Positions 32,037 through 42,992 of a DNA stretch of 64,000 nt are shown here, in pieces. The notes beneath the pieces were generated by a model. That model made no database searches, was not told the DNA's origin, and worked only from the letters and a program-made list of their open reading frames with translations. This stretch comes from Hymenoscyphus infarciens. Taxonomy: Eukaryota > Ascomycota > Leotiomycetes > Helotiales > Helotiaceae. The DNA lies in assembly GCA_001414345.1 (NCBI GenBank), contig LLCB01000063.1:1-64000 (forward strand). Direction: 5' to 3'. Position 1 is the stretch's first letter. Every line of letters starts with the position of its first letter. Made by a program: the position numbers and the translations under genes.

Positions 32037-35000
32037 CTAAAACTAAACTCTCTCTCTTTACCTAGGAAGGCTTTTACTAATATCTTAATAATAATATATA
32101 TATTTACTTATATTAAATCTACTAAATTTACTATTCTCTTCTATAAAGCTTAATCTATTTATATTAAGTAGTAAGGTCTAGCGTTCTTCTATTAGCTATA
32201 TTAAGCTCTTTAAAGGTAACTTATTAACCTAAGAACTATTCTACTCTACTTTAGAGTTAGTAGAGCTAATCTCTCTTCTCTCTTCTATTAATATTATATT
32301 CTAATCTAGCTTAAGAACTTAATCTAAAAAAATATATATACTAGCTATTACTATACTACTACTACTACCTCCTTCTACTAAGGTAACTACTAGTTCCTTA
32401 TAGTATAAGATCTTTAAATTATCTTTATTTAACTCTACTTTATAATAAATCCTTAAAGTAATAACCTTATTAATAAGTAAAGTTTATAAACTTAAAGTAA
32501 ATACTTTAAATATAGCTAATACTTTCTATTAATATACCTCTATTTAGCTATAAACTCTTAATATAACTTATTCCTCTTCTATAGTTTTATTATTTAAGAA
32601 GATAAGTAGAATAGCTAATTCTTACTAATTTACTATAAAAGACAAATTCACTTATATAACCTAGGAAACTAAAATTATAATAAAGTTATTTATTAATACT
32701 AACTACTTTAAGTTTAAAAAAGTAAAAATAAATTTAATTTACTACTATACTTTTAAAAAAGCTTAAAACTATATTTACCTAAGATATAAGTTTAATACTA
32801 TTAACTAGTTTAATAACTATAAAGAGATATTAACTTACCTTTAAAATATTACTATTAGCTCTTACTTATACTAAGAAGCTTATATCTAATACTAAGACCT
32901 TATTATATTAAAAATAAAAACTTTCTATAACTTTTATATTAAGTTTTAATAACTTATAAATAAAGCTAAAGTTCTTCTATAAAACTAGGTAGAAGACTTA
33001 TAAAATAAGTTAATCTTTATACTATACTAATCTCTTATTATTACTAAGTTCTAAGCTAAGAGAGATATAAACTCCTTTTATAATCTTATAAGTAGTATTA
33101 ATAATAACCTTTAAAATCTTACTTCTTAAAGAGTATAAGTAATAAACTTTCCTTCTACCTTAAACCTATATATACCTACTCCTACGCCTACTAGCTCTTC
33201 TTCCTCTATAACCTCTTTTATCTCTCTTAAACGCTTTAATACCTCTACTATAAATAACTACTTAACTCTAGAACTATTAGATAAGTACTTTAACTATAGT
33301 AAGCTTAGTTATTATATTAAGGATTATCTAAAGCTAAAAATATATAAAGTTAATTTTAAAGAGCTTAAAAGAAAAGATACTAGTTTAAAGTTAGAAAACA
33401 AAGAAGCTTAAAAGAAGACTTCTTCTTAGGTAAATATAGGATTAATCTCTTTAAGATTAATTTATAGTTATTAATTAGTAGAAAAGCGTTTACTTTACTT
33501 AGTATAATAACTATTAATAGAGTTAATATATAAACTACTACTCTTAATAACCTTAAAATAAATACCTTTTCTTTTATAAATATATAACTTAGTTATAACT
33601 TTATAAAGTTTTATAGTTTAAAGACTAAAAGACTTCTTACTTCTATTAAGATTTATAAATATAATAAAGAAATTAAAAATAAAGCTATATATTATCTTCT
33701 TTTAAATTATATCTTAAATAATTATAAATTCTTTAATATACTATTTATCCTCTTAGACTTAAGTCTATATAATATTATTCTTAGCTAAAAGTTTTTTAAG
33801 TACTTTTATATTAATATTAATATAACTTATTAGAAACTACTCTAGCTTAATAACCTTAAGCCTTACTTCTCTACTTAATAGCTAACTCCTCTCTCTTAAG
33901 ATATTATATAACTAAAAGACTCTATACTCTCTTACTAGAATAAAGCTAATACTTATAACTAAGCTATAGAAATAGACGAATAATACTAATAAGATAGAAG
34001 GCTTTTAGAGTCTATAAATTACCTTAAAATTAATACTATAACCTTAGCTAGTTATACCTTAACTATATATAATAAGAGAGGCTATAAGTTCTTAATATAA
34101 ACAAAATACTAAGTTATAAAGAAAGAACTTAAAAGTATTATAAAGAAGGTACTTACTCTAGTATATTATTAGAAACCTTTTATTTTAAAGAAGTTAGACT
34201 CTATTATTAATATTTTAGCTATTTTAATAATAGGAATATATTATTACTTACTCTAAGAGAATAGTAAGATATTTACTATAAGTATATATAAAATTAATAC
34301 TATTATAGCTAATTAAGAACTAGATATAGCTTCTAATATCGCTCTTCCTAATAAGTACTAGGACTTTAAAAAGGTATTTTCTAAGGCTACCTTAGACACT
34401 CTTCTACTTTATTAATACTATAACTATAAGATTGATTTTAAAGGTCTAAATACTCTTAGATATTCCTCTTTATATAAGATATCTATAAAAGAGTTATTAG
34501 CTATAAAGGAATATATTTTAGAGAATCTCTATAAAAGGTTTATTAAATATAGCTAGTCCTCTTTTACTACTTCTATTCTATTTATAAAGAAAGTAGATAG
34601 AAGACTACGTTTTTATATTAACTTCTAAAAACTTAATAGTCTTATTTAAAAAGACTACTATTTATTACCTCTAATTAATAAAATACTTATATATATTAGT
34701 TAAGCTTATATTTTTACTAAGCTAGATATCTAGTAAGCCTTCTACTATATATAAATAGATCTAGATACTAAGGAATTAACTACTTTTTATACTTACTATA
34801 AAATATATAAGTATAAAGTCTTACTATTTAGTCTAATAAATAGCTTATCTACTTACTAGTATTATATAAATAATATCTTATTTAACTATCTAGATAACTT
34901 TTACTCTACTTACTTAAATAATATTCTTATCTACTTATTAAACGTTCTTAAATATAAAGAGTATATATAAAAAGTCTTTTAACGTTTTAAAGATATTAAG

Positions 35001-37458
35001 TTATAAGTTAATATTAAGAAATATAAGTTTAATATTAAGAAGATAAAATACCTTAGGTTTATTATTAGTACTAATAGTATTAAAGTAGACTCTAAAAAGG
35101 TTTTAGTAGTATAGAAATAGTAAGCTCTAAAGATAGTAAAAGGTATTTAAAGCTTTCTTAGTTTTTATAACTTCTATTAAAGGTTTATCTAAAACTATAG
35201 TATAATTATAAAGCCTTTAATATACCTAATATAGAATAATATACCTTTTAATTTTAATAAGAAGTACTAGAAAGCGTTTAAAAACCTAAAAGTAGTACTT
35301 ACCTTTATATTAATCTTCTACTACTACTCTTCTAATCTCTCTACTATAATTAAGATAGATGCTTTAAATAGAATTATTACTAAAGTATTATAATAATAAT
35401 AAGCTAATAGAGAATAGTACTCTATAGCCTACTTTAGTAAGACTATGTCTCTAGCTAAGTATAACTATAAAATATATAATAAAGAGCTACTTACTATTAT
35501 ATACTTACTTATAGAATAGAGACTAGAACTATAAAACACTTATTTAAAGATCTATATTTATACTAATTATAAGGCACTTAAGTACTTTATAACTACTAAG
35601 TAACTTACTACCTATTAAATAAGGTAGGCTAAAGCCTTAGCTAAGTACTATTTTATTATTATATTCTATTTAGAGTATAAGAATAGAAAGATAGATACTT
35701 TAACTTATAAAGTAAATAAGATATACTTATAAAAGGAACTTAAAAAGTAGTACTAGACCTATATACTTCTAATAAAAGAATAAGTTAATATAGAAGCACT
35801 TAAAGACTTAAGAGTTAAAATAAGCTTAATTACACTAGCTCTAGTTAATAAAGACTACTTCTAAGAATTATTTATACTTTTAGAACAAATCTACTAAGTA
35901 AATAAGGATACTATAATACTTTAAGCTATATAAACATAAGCTAAAACTAATACTAATTCCCTATATACCTTAGAGAAAGGCCTTTTACTTTACTAAAACT
36001 ACTTAGTAGTACTAGACATAGATATACTAAGAATAGACCTAATTTATAAAGCTTATAATTAGATACTTTTAGCTTATCTAAGAAGGGATAAGACCTACTA
36101 GATTCTATATTTAAGATATATTTAGTAAAATATAAAAGCTAATATTATAAGATATATATATAACTACTATAAATATAGAAGAGTAGACGTTTCTTAAGAT
36201 AAAACACCTAGCTACCTATACCTACTCCTAATACTACTACGTATATAATAATATATAGCTATAGATTTTAAGTCTTTTCTAGTTAATAAGCATAGTTATA
36301 ATAACGTATTTATAGTAATAGACCGCTTATCTAAGTAGTCTATTTCAATACTCTATTATAAGAATATCACTTCTAAATAGATAGCAAGGTTATATATTAA
36401 GTACGTTTTATAATACTATAAGATTCTAAAAAGTATAATATTAGATAGAGGCTCTTACTTTATCGCCACGTTTTAGAAAGAGTTTACTTAAATCTTAGAT
36501 ATTTAGCTTTAACTCTTTACTATAAACTACACTTAAACTAATAGCTAGACTAAGATTATAAATTAATACTTTAATTAATACTTATAACTATATATTAATT
36601 ATTATTATACTAATTAGTCTAAGATCCTTCTAATAATAGACTATATATAGTTAGTACTACCTTATAATACTATTAGAATATCGCTTTTTAAGTTATAAAA
36701 GAGATATATACTAAGAACCTCGTTTAACTAGTAAACACTAGAACTAGCTAATATAAGAGAACAGCTATTATAAGAAGAGGCTATAATAGTTATAAAGATA
36801 ATCTAAGAGGTCTTAGATATTAGCTAAGTAAATATATTAAAAGCTTAATAGAAGAAGGAATAAGACGTAAATAAATATAAATAAGACGTTAATTTTAAAG
36901 TAAGAGATATAGTCTTTATTATAATAAAGGACTAAGTAACTTAATAACTAAGCTAAAAGCTAGACTACTAGATAGCTAGCTCTTTTAAGATCTTTAAAGA
37001 AGTAGGTTCTACTTTTCAATTATAACTACTAGCTTCTATTAAAGTTTACTCTATCTTTACTTCTAAGAAGTTATATAAGGCTATAGATAATCCTTTACTA
37101 GGATAGGTAGTTATACTACTCCTACTAATTATTATAAATAAAGAAGACGAATAAGAGATTAAAGAGATACTAGCTAGTAAGAAGAGATAATAGTCTCTCT
37201 ATTACTAAATTAAGTAGAAAGGCTATAATAAAGATCTTAATTAGTATCTAGCTTAATAACTAATATATACGCTATAACTAGTAAAGAGGTTCTATTTAAA
37301 GAAGCTAAAGATAACTAGTCCCCTAGAAGCTCTTCTACTATAGAAAGTAGTATATAAGGCTAGAAGAGAGAATTATAGTAAGCTAGAGCTTAATACTCTT
37401 ATATTAAAGGAGGACAAAGCCGCTTAGTTATAAGAGGCCTATTTAAAAGAGAGAGTAG

Positions 37459-37649
37459 TATAATAGTCCTAGTTATATATATTACTTATATAACTAGGTT
37501 ATCTAAAGGCTTTACTAAGGCTTTACTTAATATATATAAATAAAGCTAGAGTACTTATACTCTTCGCTTTTCTCTTTAGTTTAGTTTTCCTTAATATTAG
37601 ATACTATTCTATAAGTACTCTCTTTGTGTATTTATAGAGAGCTATTATA
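37459..37649 (+). repeat. 3' LTR (191 bp)
   Basis: Same length as the 5' LTR. Flanking bases AGAAT (left of the element) and GAAAA/AGAAA (right) are at best a damaged 5-bp target duplication. Confidence 0.88.
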
Positions 37650-37659
37650 GAAAACGCTC

Positions 37660-37745
37660 TAAGAAGCTTGAATTTAAGAGATGAAAACTCTACTATATAT
37701 ATAGAGAAAAGAGGTTACGTAATATCTCTTTTTCTATAATATATC
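37660..37745. repeat. Dispersed repeat, intact copy next to the 3' LTR
   Basis: TAAGAAGCTTGAATTTAAGA, then GTGAAAACTC/GATGAAAACTC, a TATATA run, and GAGAAAAGAGGTTACGTAAT followed by ATCTCTTTTTC. The same string occurs at 38421-38640 but there split by another repeat. Confidence 0.65.
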
Positions 37746-38420
37746 TCTTAGGTCTAGGAAAGCGATAGCTTCCTAGGTCTATAACTTAAGCTAGATTATA
37801 AAAGACTTCTTAACTAATAGCTCTCTAATTTCTATATTTTAATATAATACTTTAGAAGTGCTTCTTTTTATAGTTATTCTACTAATAGTTCTAGTATTCT
37901 TAAGAGTAGATTCCTACTTTCTAAGACTAATTCTATCTAACTTCTATCTCTTACTCTAACTCTAGCCTATATAGCTCTAGTTCTAGTATAATAGTAAAGC
38001 GAGTGATATTCGTAGAAGTAGTAGCTATTAGCTAGTATTATATATATATACTAGCTTTATAGAGTACTAGGCTTTAGATTATTATTACTATAGTTAGTTA
38101 GTAGCTAGCTAGTTACTAGACTCTTACTAGCTTATTACTAGGCTTTTACCTTCTATAAAGAGCTTCTGTCTTTTAAGAGAACTTTCGAATTCGAATTCGA
38201 TTCTCTTCTTTAAAGAACCTAGATAAGCTTATATCTTATCTATTTAAGGCTCGTCGACGTTAAGTATTAATATACTAGCCGACTACTAGTAGAGAAGCGT
38301 TTTCTAAATATATAGTAATATATTAAATACGTAAGTAGAAGATAATTATTATTATAGAGTATACTATAAGTATAAACTAGGCTTATAACTATTACGTATT
38401 TTTAAGAGTAGAAAATAGTT

Positions 38421-38640
38421 TAAGAAGCTTGAATTTAGAAGGTGAAAACTCTACTATATTATAAAGATTATATTAGTATCTACGTAATAAGATATAATAA
38501 CTTAAATAACTAGCTAAACTAGCTTAGAGGCTTCTTACTATCTACTTAGCTAGAGGTCCGAGTTCTGACTCGGATATATAATAGCCGTGTCTATTATATA
38601 TATATATATAGAGAAAAGAGATTATATAATATCTCTTTTT
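38421..38640. repeat. Same repeat, second copy, interrupted by an insertion
   Basis: The left half (TTAAGAAGCTTGAATTTAGA ... CTCTACTATAT) ends near 38457 and the right half (ATATAGAGAAAAGAGATTAT ... ATCTCTTTTTCCG) resumes near 38597. In the neighbouring copy at 37660 these halves are contiguous. Confidence 0.6.
38458..38595. mobile_element. Dispersed repeat, copy 2 (partner of 470-625), nested insertion
   Basis: Matches 470-625 in the same orientation, from AAAGATTATATTAGTATCTA to the GTCCGAGTT region, with C-to-T and G-to-A changes. It splits another repeat, so it behaves as an inserted unit of about 140 bp. Confidence 0.65.
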
Positions 38641-39785
38641 CCGTAATAATTAGTAAGTATTAAGTTTAAGAGTTTAAGTATAATTTAAGCTAACTCTTAG
38701 TTATATAGATTATTTCTTCGTCTTAGCTATCTTAGTACTATATATTCCTCTTAGACTTTTTATAGTAATAAAAGTCGTATATTATATACTAAAATATACT
38801 AACCTTTATTTTATACTCTTATAGTATTCTTACTACTACTTAATTAAAAGCTATATTATTATAAGCCTTTATTACTAATTTAATCGCTTATATAGAAGAA
38901 GAGTCTTTATCTAGAAGTATAAGAGTCTCTCTAGATATAGTAGTTTTAAAGTCTAATATATTAGAGATATTATTATTAGTTAATTTAAAGAAGTCTAATA
39001 CTAGAGTTTCTAAGAGAGTCTTCTAAGAGACTTATAAAGAAAGAGTATATTATATTATAATTAGAATAATAAATAATAAGAGAGATAGTATATAATAAGT
39101 ATCTTATACGATTTATATATAACGTAGCTATTTAAGAGTATAATTAATATTATTAATAGTACTAATATATTATCTAGAAACTTATTAAAGCTTAAATATA
39201 AATACTTATCTCTATTAGTATAAATAGCTTTAATTAAATACTTAGCTAGATACTTTATTTACTATAGTAAAACCTCTGATTTTTAGATACTAAATAAACC
39301 TACTCTTTTAATAGTTTTTATTAAACTACTTCTACTAAAATACTATAAGATAATATATAAACCTTTCTATTCTCTCTACTAGATATAGAAAGAAGATTAG
39401 TTTTATATAGAATTAGAAGAAATAGATATATTAGGCTAAGAGCGCTTAAAAGAGAGAATATAATAAAGAAGAATAGCTTTAAAAGTAAGAAAATATATAA
39501 ATAGAAACCTTTAGAAAGAATAGAAGTATTAATCTAGCTAGGAAAATAAAAACGCTATTAAGAATACTTAATATTAGAGTATATATTATACTTTAGATAT
39601 TCTATACGCTATTTTTTTAGTCTTACTCTAATTTTTTACTTTTACTCTATTTATTAGAGTAGCGAATTCGATGTCTAAGACTATAATATAAGTCTTAAGT
39701 CTTCTTCTTATTCTTTAAGCTTATTATTCTCTAAGTACGAGAGTATAGTAGTTAAAAGTTAGAAGTACTTTAGAATATAATAGAA

Positions 39786-39875
39786 AGAGAGAGAGAGAGA
39801 GAGAGAGAAAAGAGTTTTATATTTTAAGTGATTTTATATCTTAAATAGCTAGAGAGAGAGAGAGAGAGATATCCT
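39786..39875. repeat. Two (GA)n microsatellite runs
   Basis: GA/AG dinucleotide runs at about 39786-39810 and 39850-39870 within AT-rich DNA. Confidence 0.8.
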
Positions 39876-39932
39876 AGAAGCTTCTCGTCTTAAAAAAAGA
39901 AGCTTCTCTCTTAATATCTAAGCTCTAAGTAG

Positions 39933-40316
39933 TATTACTCTTTTTTCTACTAGAGTATAAAATCGTAGAAAGAGCTATACTATTACTCTACCTAGATTAT
40001 AAGAGTTATTTACCTCGTATATACTATCTATATAGAGTTAATAGTCTATATAGGCTCTATATAGACAAGGTATATTAGGAATCTATTTTTTATATATTAA
40101 AAATATTAATAAAGAAGAGAATAGAAATAAATACTTTATTTATAATATTATAAATAATACTTAAGAAGTACTTCTAAAGTACTTCTCTATTATAATAATA
40201 TATAGATATTATCTATATAGATAGTATATACGAGGTAAATAACTCTTATAATCTAGGTAGATTAGTAGTATAGCCTCTCTCTACGATTCTATACTCTAGT
40301 AGAAAAAAGAGTAATA
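39933..40316. mobile_element. Foldback element with about 103-bp inverted arms
   Basis: The left arm 39933-40035 (TATTACTCTTTTTTCTACTA to the CTATATAG end) is the reverse complement of 40213-40316 with few mismatches; the spacer is about 177 bp. Immediately outside, CTTAATATCTAAG occurs on both sides (about 39910 and 40331) as a direct repeat. There is no coding capacity. The arms are much better preserved than nearby transposon genes, so insertion may be younger. Confidence 0.7.
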
Positions 40317-40434
40317 TTACTTATTATCTTCTTAATATCTAAGAGGCTTTTTCTTAGAAAAATTAAGCGAGACGAGTTTTTTTATTATTAATTCTCTTAT
40401 CTATACTTTTTTCTTTCTCTCTCTCTATAACAAC

Positions 40435-40610
40435 AAGGCAGGAGTAGAGTAGAGAAGTAGTCTATTCGTGGTTATTAACGCGAAAACTAAAGGTAAAGAG
40501 CGAAGACAGCTCTGAACGATGCTAATATACAGGATTCTGCCAGGCGGTGAGGAGTCACGTGACAGGTCTGGTCTGAAACCGTCACACTCTCTAACTACTT
40601 CTTTCTCTAC
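40435..40610. other. GC-normal island inside the AT-rich block
   Basis: About 170 bp of ordinary composition (with GTCACGTGAC near 40553 and CTGCCAGGCGGTGAGGAGTC) surrounded by very AT-rich sequence. No frame is supported. It could be an unmutated repeat remnant or a late insertion. Confidence 0.5.
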
Positions 40611-41350
40611 GATTCTATTTCAGAGATAAAACAAATAAGAGTTATATTAAAAATACTAGAACCTTAAAGCTTTAAATAAAAGAGTATTTATTAAACTTAA
40701 ATAGTAATAATAAGATTACTAGTACTAGAGTACTATATTAAAAGAGTCTACGCTATTAATTATATTATCTTAAATACTCTACTCGCTTCTAGATTTCTAA
40801 GAATAACTAATAAATTAAGAATATATCGATTATCGATTATTAGAGAGCGGAAAAATTAGTTAATCTAGAGAATCTTAATTCTTCTAGCTAAGAGCGAATA
40901 GTATACTTAGTTCTAGTATTTATAAAGAATAAAAGAATAAAAGAAAAGAATAATAACTTCTAATTATTTCTTAATTATCTCTCTCTTTCTTATCTCTCTC
41001 TTTATATATACTTTTTCATTTTCTAAAAACTAACTAAAAACTAACTAACTAAAAACTAACTAACTAACTAATAGACTTACTTACTTCTCTCTACTAAGTC
41101 TACTCTAGAGATAAACGTCTATAAAAGTCTCTAAATAGATAAATAATTTCTAATTTTAAAAAAAAACTTTTAAAAAAAAAACCTCTAAGAAATCTTACGC
41201 TTAGAACTAACTCTCTATAATATAGTACTCTCTATAATATAGTACTCTTTATAATATCGTAAGTTCTAATTTATACTTAGTTTTTATATTATTTATAAGG
41301 AAACTTTACTTCCTTTTAAAAATCTCTCTCTTCTCTTTTCTATCTTACTT

Positions 41351-42172
41351 TACTTTTTACTAGATAGTGGTTTGTTTTCTTTTTCTTCTTTTTATATTTT
41401 TTCCCTAGAGGTTATCGAGTGCAAAAACAGACGTTTTTCCCCGTCCCGGTAGACAGCTTACGAAGGTTACATACAGCCTGCCTTTTTTTCTGGCGTGCAA
41501 TATTCAGCGAAAAGGGTTTTTTTCATCTGTTTGGTGAAAATTTTTCTTGGGTACTTGGGTAAAATCTGAATTGTTCATTTCATTTGATGCAACCCCGAGA
41601 GCGAGCAAATGATTCAACCCCCCACCATATATTTGTCCGTGGCAACCAGAGGCTACTGTACAAGAGAGAGAGGTCCAGGAAAAAAAAAACTATCGCAAAG
41701 ATGAATCACTGGTTCCCCCCATAAACCACCCCATCACACATGAATGAACCATTGAACACCTTTTCCCGAAAGTATCATATAAAAAGGAAATTGTGATCCT
41801 TCCGAGGTACTGTCAATGCTCCTGGAAATCAAGTATCCACCCCGCCAGATCCTTCCCCGCCCCCACCCCACATTTCGCTTCATGATATGCTCATCCACTC
41901 CAGATGGCCATCTTTTTCTCTGGAGAGTTCTCCCAATTACGCGCTTCCCCATAGCTTCCCCTGAATTTTTTCAAGTAGAGATCAAAAACAAAGTCTGTTC
42001 ACGCGGCCAAATGAAAAAAAAAGGAAACTCCATATTCGTAGCAAAGACACCCAAACACCGTATCTGAAAAAAGGTCAACGGGAGGGTCGAGACCCGCAAG
42101 ACACGAACGAGAGGACTCGGTGTATTATGTGTCGGGTATAAGTGTTTAAAGGCTAACTCAATCCCCATTCGG
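41351..42172. other. Intergenic / 3' flank of the MADS gene
   Basis: Normal composition resumes near 41400. No supported gene; the 3' UTR of the minus-strand MADS gene should extend into it. Confidence 0.5.
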
Positions 42173-42992
42173 TTATGCTTGGTGCGTGTGCTGTTGTGGC
42201 ATTCCGGAATTGGGAGGCATTGGATAACCACTTCGTTGTTGTTGTTGAACGTAATTTTGATATGCGATGGCATTTTGTTGCTCGAGGGATTGTGCCATGT
42301 AATTTGGGTGCATCTGTGTGTTTTGTTGTGGAATGCCAGTCGCCCGTTGAGGTTGCTGCAGAGGGATATGTTGTTGCGGGGTCGTGTCTTCGGGGGAATC
42401 GACGGTATTTTGGTCGTCGACGCCGTTCTCTCCGTTGCCTGCGGGTTCGGGAGCATTCAAACAAGCCTGTGATTGGGTCAGTTGGAGGACAATGGTTGGC
42501 GGCGCAGAAGGGCTTACTTGAATTAGATTCTTGCCCTCGGCTTTGGTGACCAAAGGCTGGAGCTTCGGTGTTGTAAATGTATAAACCAAACCAGTCTCGG
42601 AAACAACGAGAAGAAGAACCTGGGTACCGGTGAGAACAGATAACTCGTAAGCCTAGCAAATCCGGATTAGTATTCCGTCGAAGCGGCAGCTGGCAGCGCG
42701 ACGAATGCGCCAACGCGTCGATTGGGCAATTGGGACCTACCTTCTTCATGATTCCGGCCTTGCGCTTGGAAAAGGTGATGTGACGACGCGACTTATCCGT
42801 GATGAACTTGATCTCGATCTTTCTTCGCTCGCGTCCTGGCTTGTCATCGTCGTCGTCGTCGTCATCTGCAGCGGCAGGTCGCTGGCGCTTGATGCCGCGG
42901 GACTCTCCGCCTGCAATTGAGTTGCCATTTCCGACATGTTCGTCGAGGTTGGAAGGCGAACCTTGGTCGTGTTGGTCGGTGATATCAGTCAT
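42173..42992 (-). CDS. mcm1: SRF-type MADS-box transcription factor (Mcm1 homologue)
   Basis: Exons 42992-42741 and 42652-42173 with an 88-nt phase-0 intron (GTAGGT, TGCTAG) encode about 243 residues. After an acidic N-terminus with a run of eight Asp comes the MADS domain, GRERRKIEIKFITDKSRRHI then TFSKRKAGIMKK, continued after the intron by AYELSVLTGTQVLLLVVSET, GLVYTFTTPKLQPLV and TKAEGKNLIQ: the SRF/Mcm1 type, not the MEF2/RlmA type. The C-terminus is Gln/Pro-rich and ends QQHTHQA. Mcm1 is a nuclear factor that binds CC(A/T)6GG boxes with partners in mating, cell cycle and, in plant pathogens, virulence. Upstream (43.0-44.0 kb) lies a long G-rich leader/promoter without other genes. Confidence 0.95.

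Larger units (their letters stand above)
31846..37649 (+). mobile_element. Complete, dead Ty3-type LTR retrotransposon with chromodomain (chromovirus)
   Basis: Two direct 191-bp LTRs bound a 5.4-kb interior. In + orientation, all in RIP-ruined frames: a gag zinc knuckle trace at 33286-33327 (C-x2-C-x4-H-x4-C pattern with Tyr replacing the ligands), reverse transcriptase around 34560-35000 with the active-site box read YLNN at 34911-34934 where YxDD is required, RNase H trace near 35350, integrase trace with DRGSYF near 36443, and a chromodomain-like segment about 37135-37275 (Y-Q-I-K, then KGYNKD). The order gag-RT-RNaseH-integrase-chromodomain is that of fungal chromoviruses. A purine-rich tract (AAAAGAGAGAGTAG) directly precedes the 3' LTR. 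The element cannot be active. Confidence 0.88.
28236..41350. mobile_element. 13-kb AT-rich RIP block of transposon relics
   Basis: Composition switches sharply at both borders. Inside, TA dinucleotides dominate, long frames are absent, and recognisable transposon proteins are riddled with stops and with Cys-to-Tyr, Asp-to-Asn and Gln-to-stop changes, all explained by C:G to T:A transitions. The left border reads TTA-GGGCCTGTTTGGCTCGC, like a TIR of a PIF/Harbinger-type element after a TTA target site (inference). Named elements inside are listed separately; 28236-28520 and 40620-41350 hold no recognisable element. Confidence 0.8.

Noticed and set aside
28236..41350. The AT-rich block as a mitochondrial insertion or a centromere
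   Set aside because: Recognisable nuclear transposon classes with LTRs and transition-type decay explain the composition; no mitochondrial gene or intron motif was found. A centromere cannot be judged from sequence alone.
42153..42992. 279-codon frame reading straight through the mcm1 intron
   Set aside because: It shares the MADS exon 1, but after MKK it reads intron and out-of-frame exon 2. Splicing at 42653-42740 restores the conserved second half of the MADS domain.
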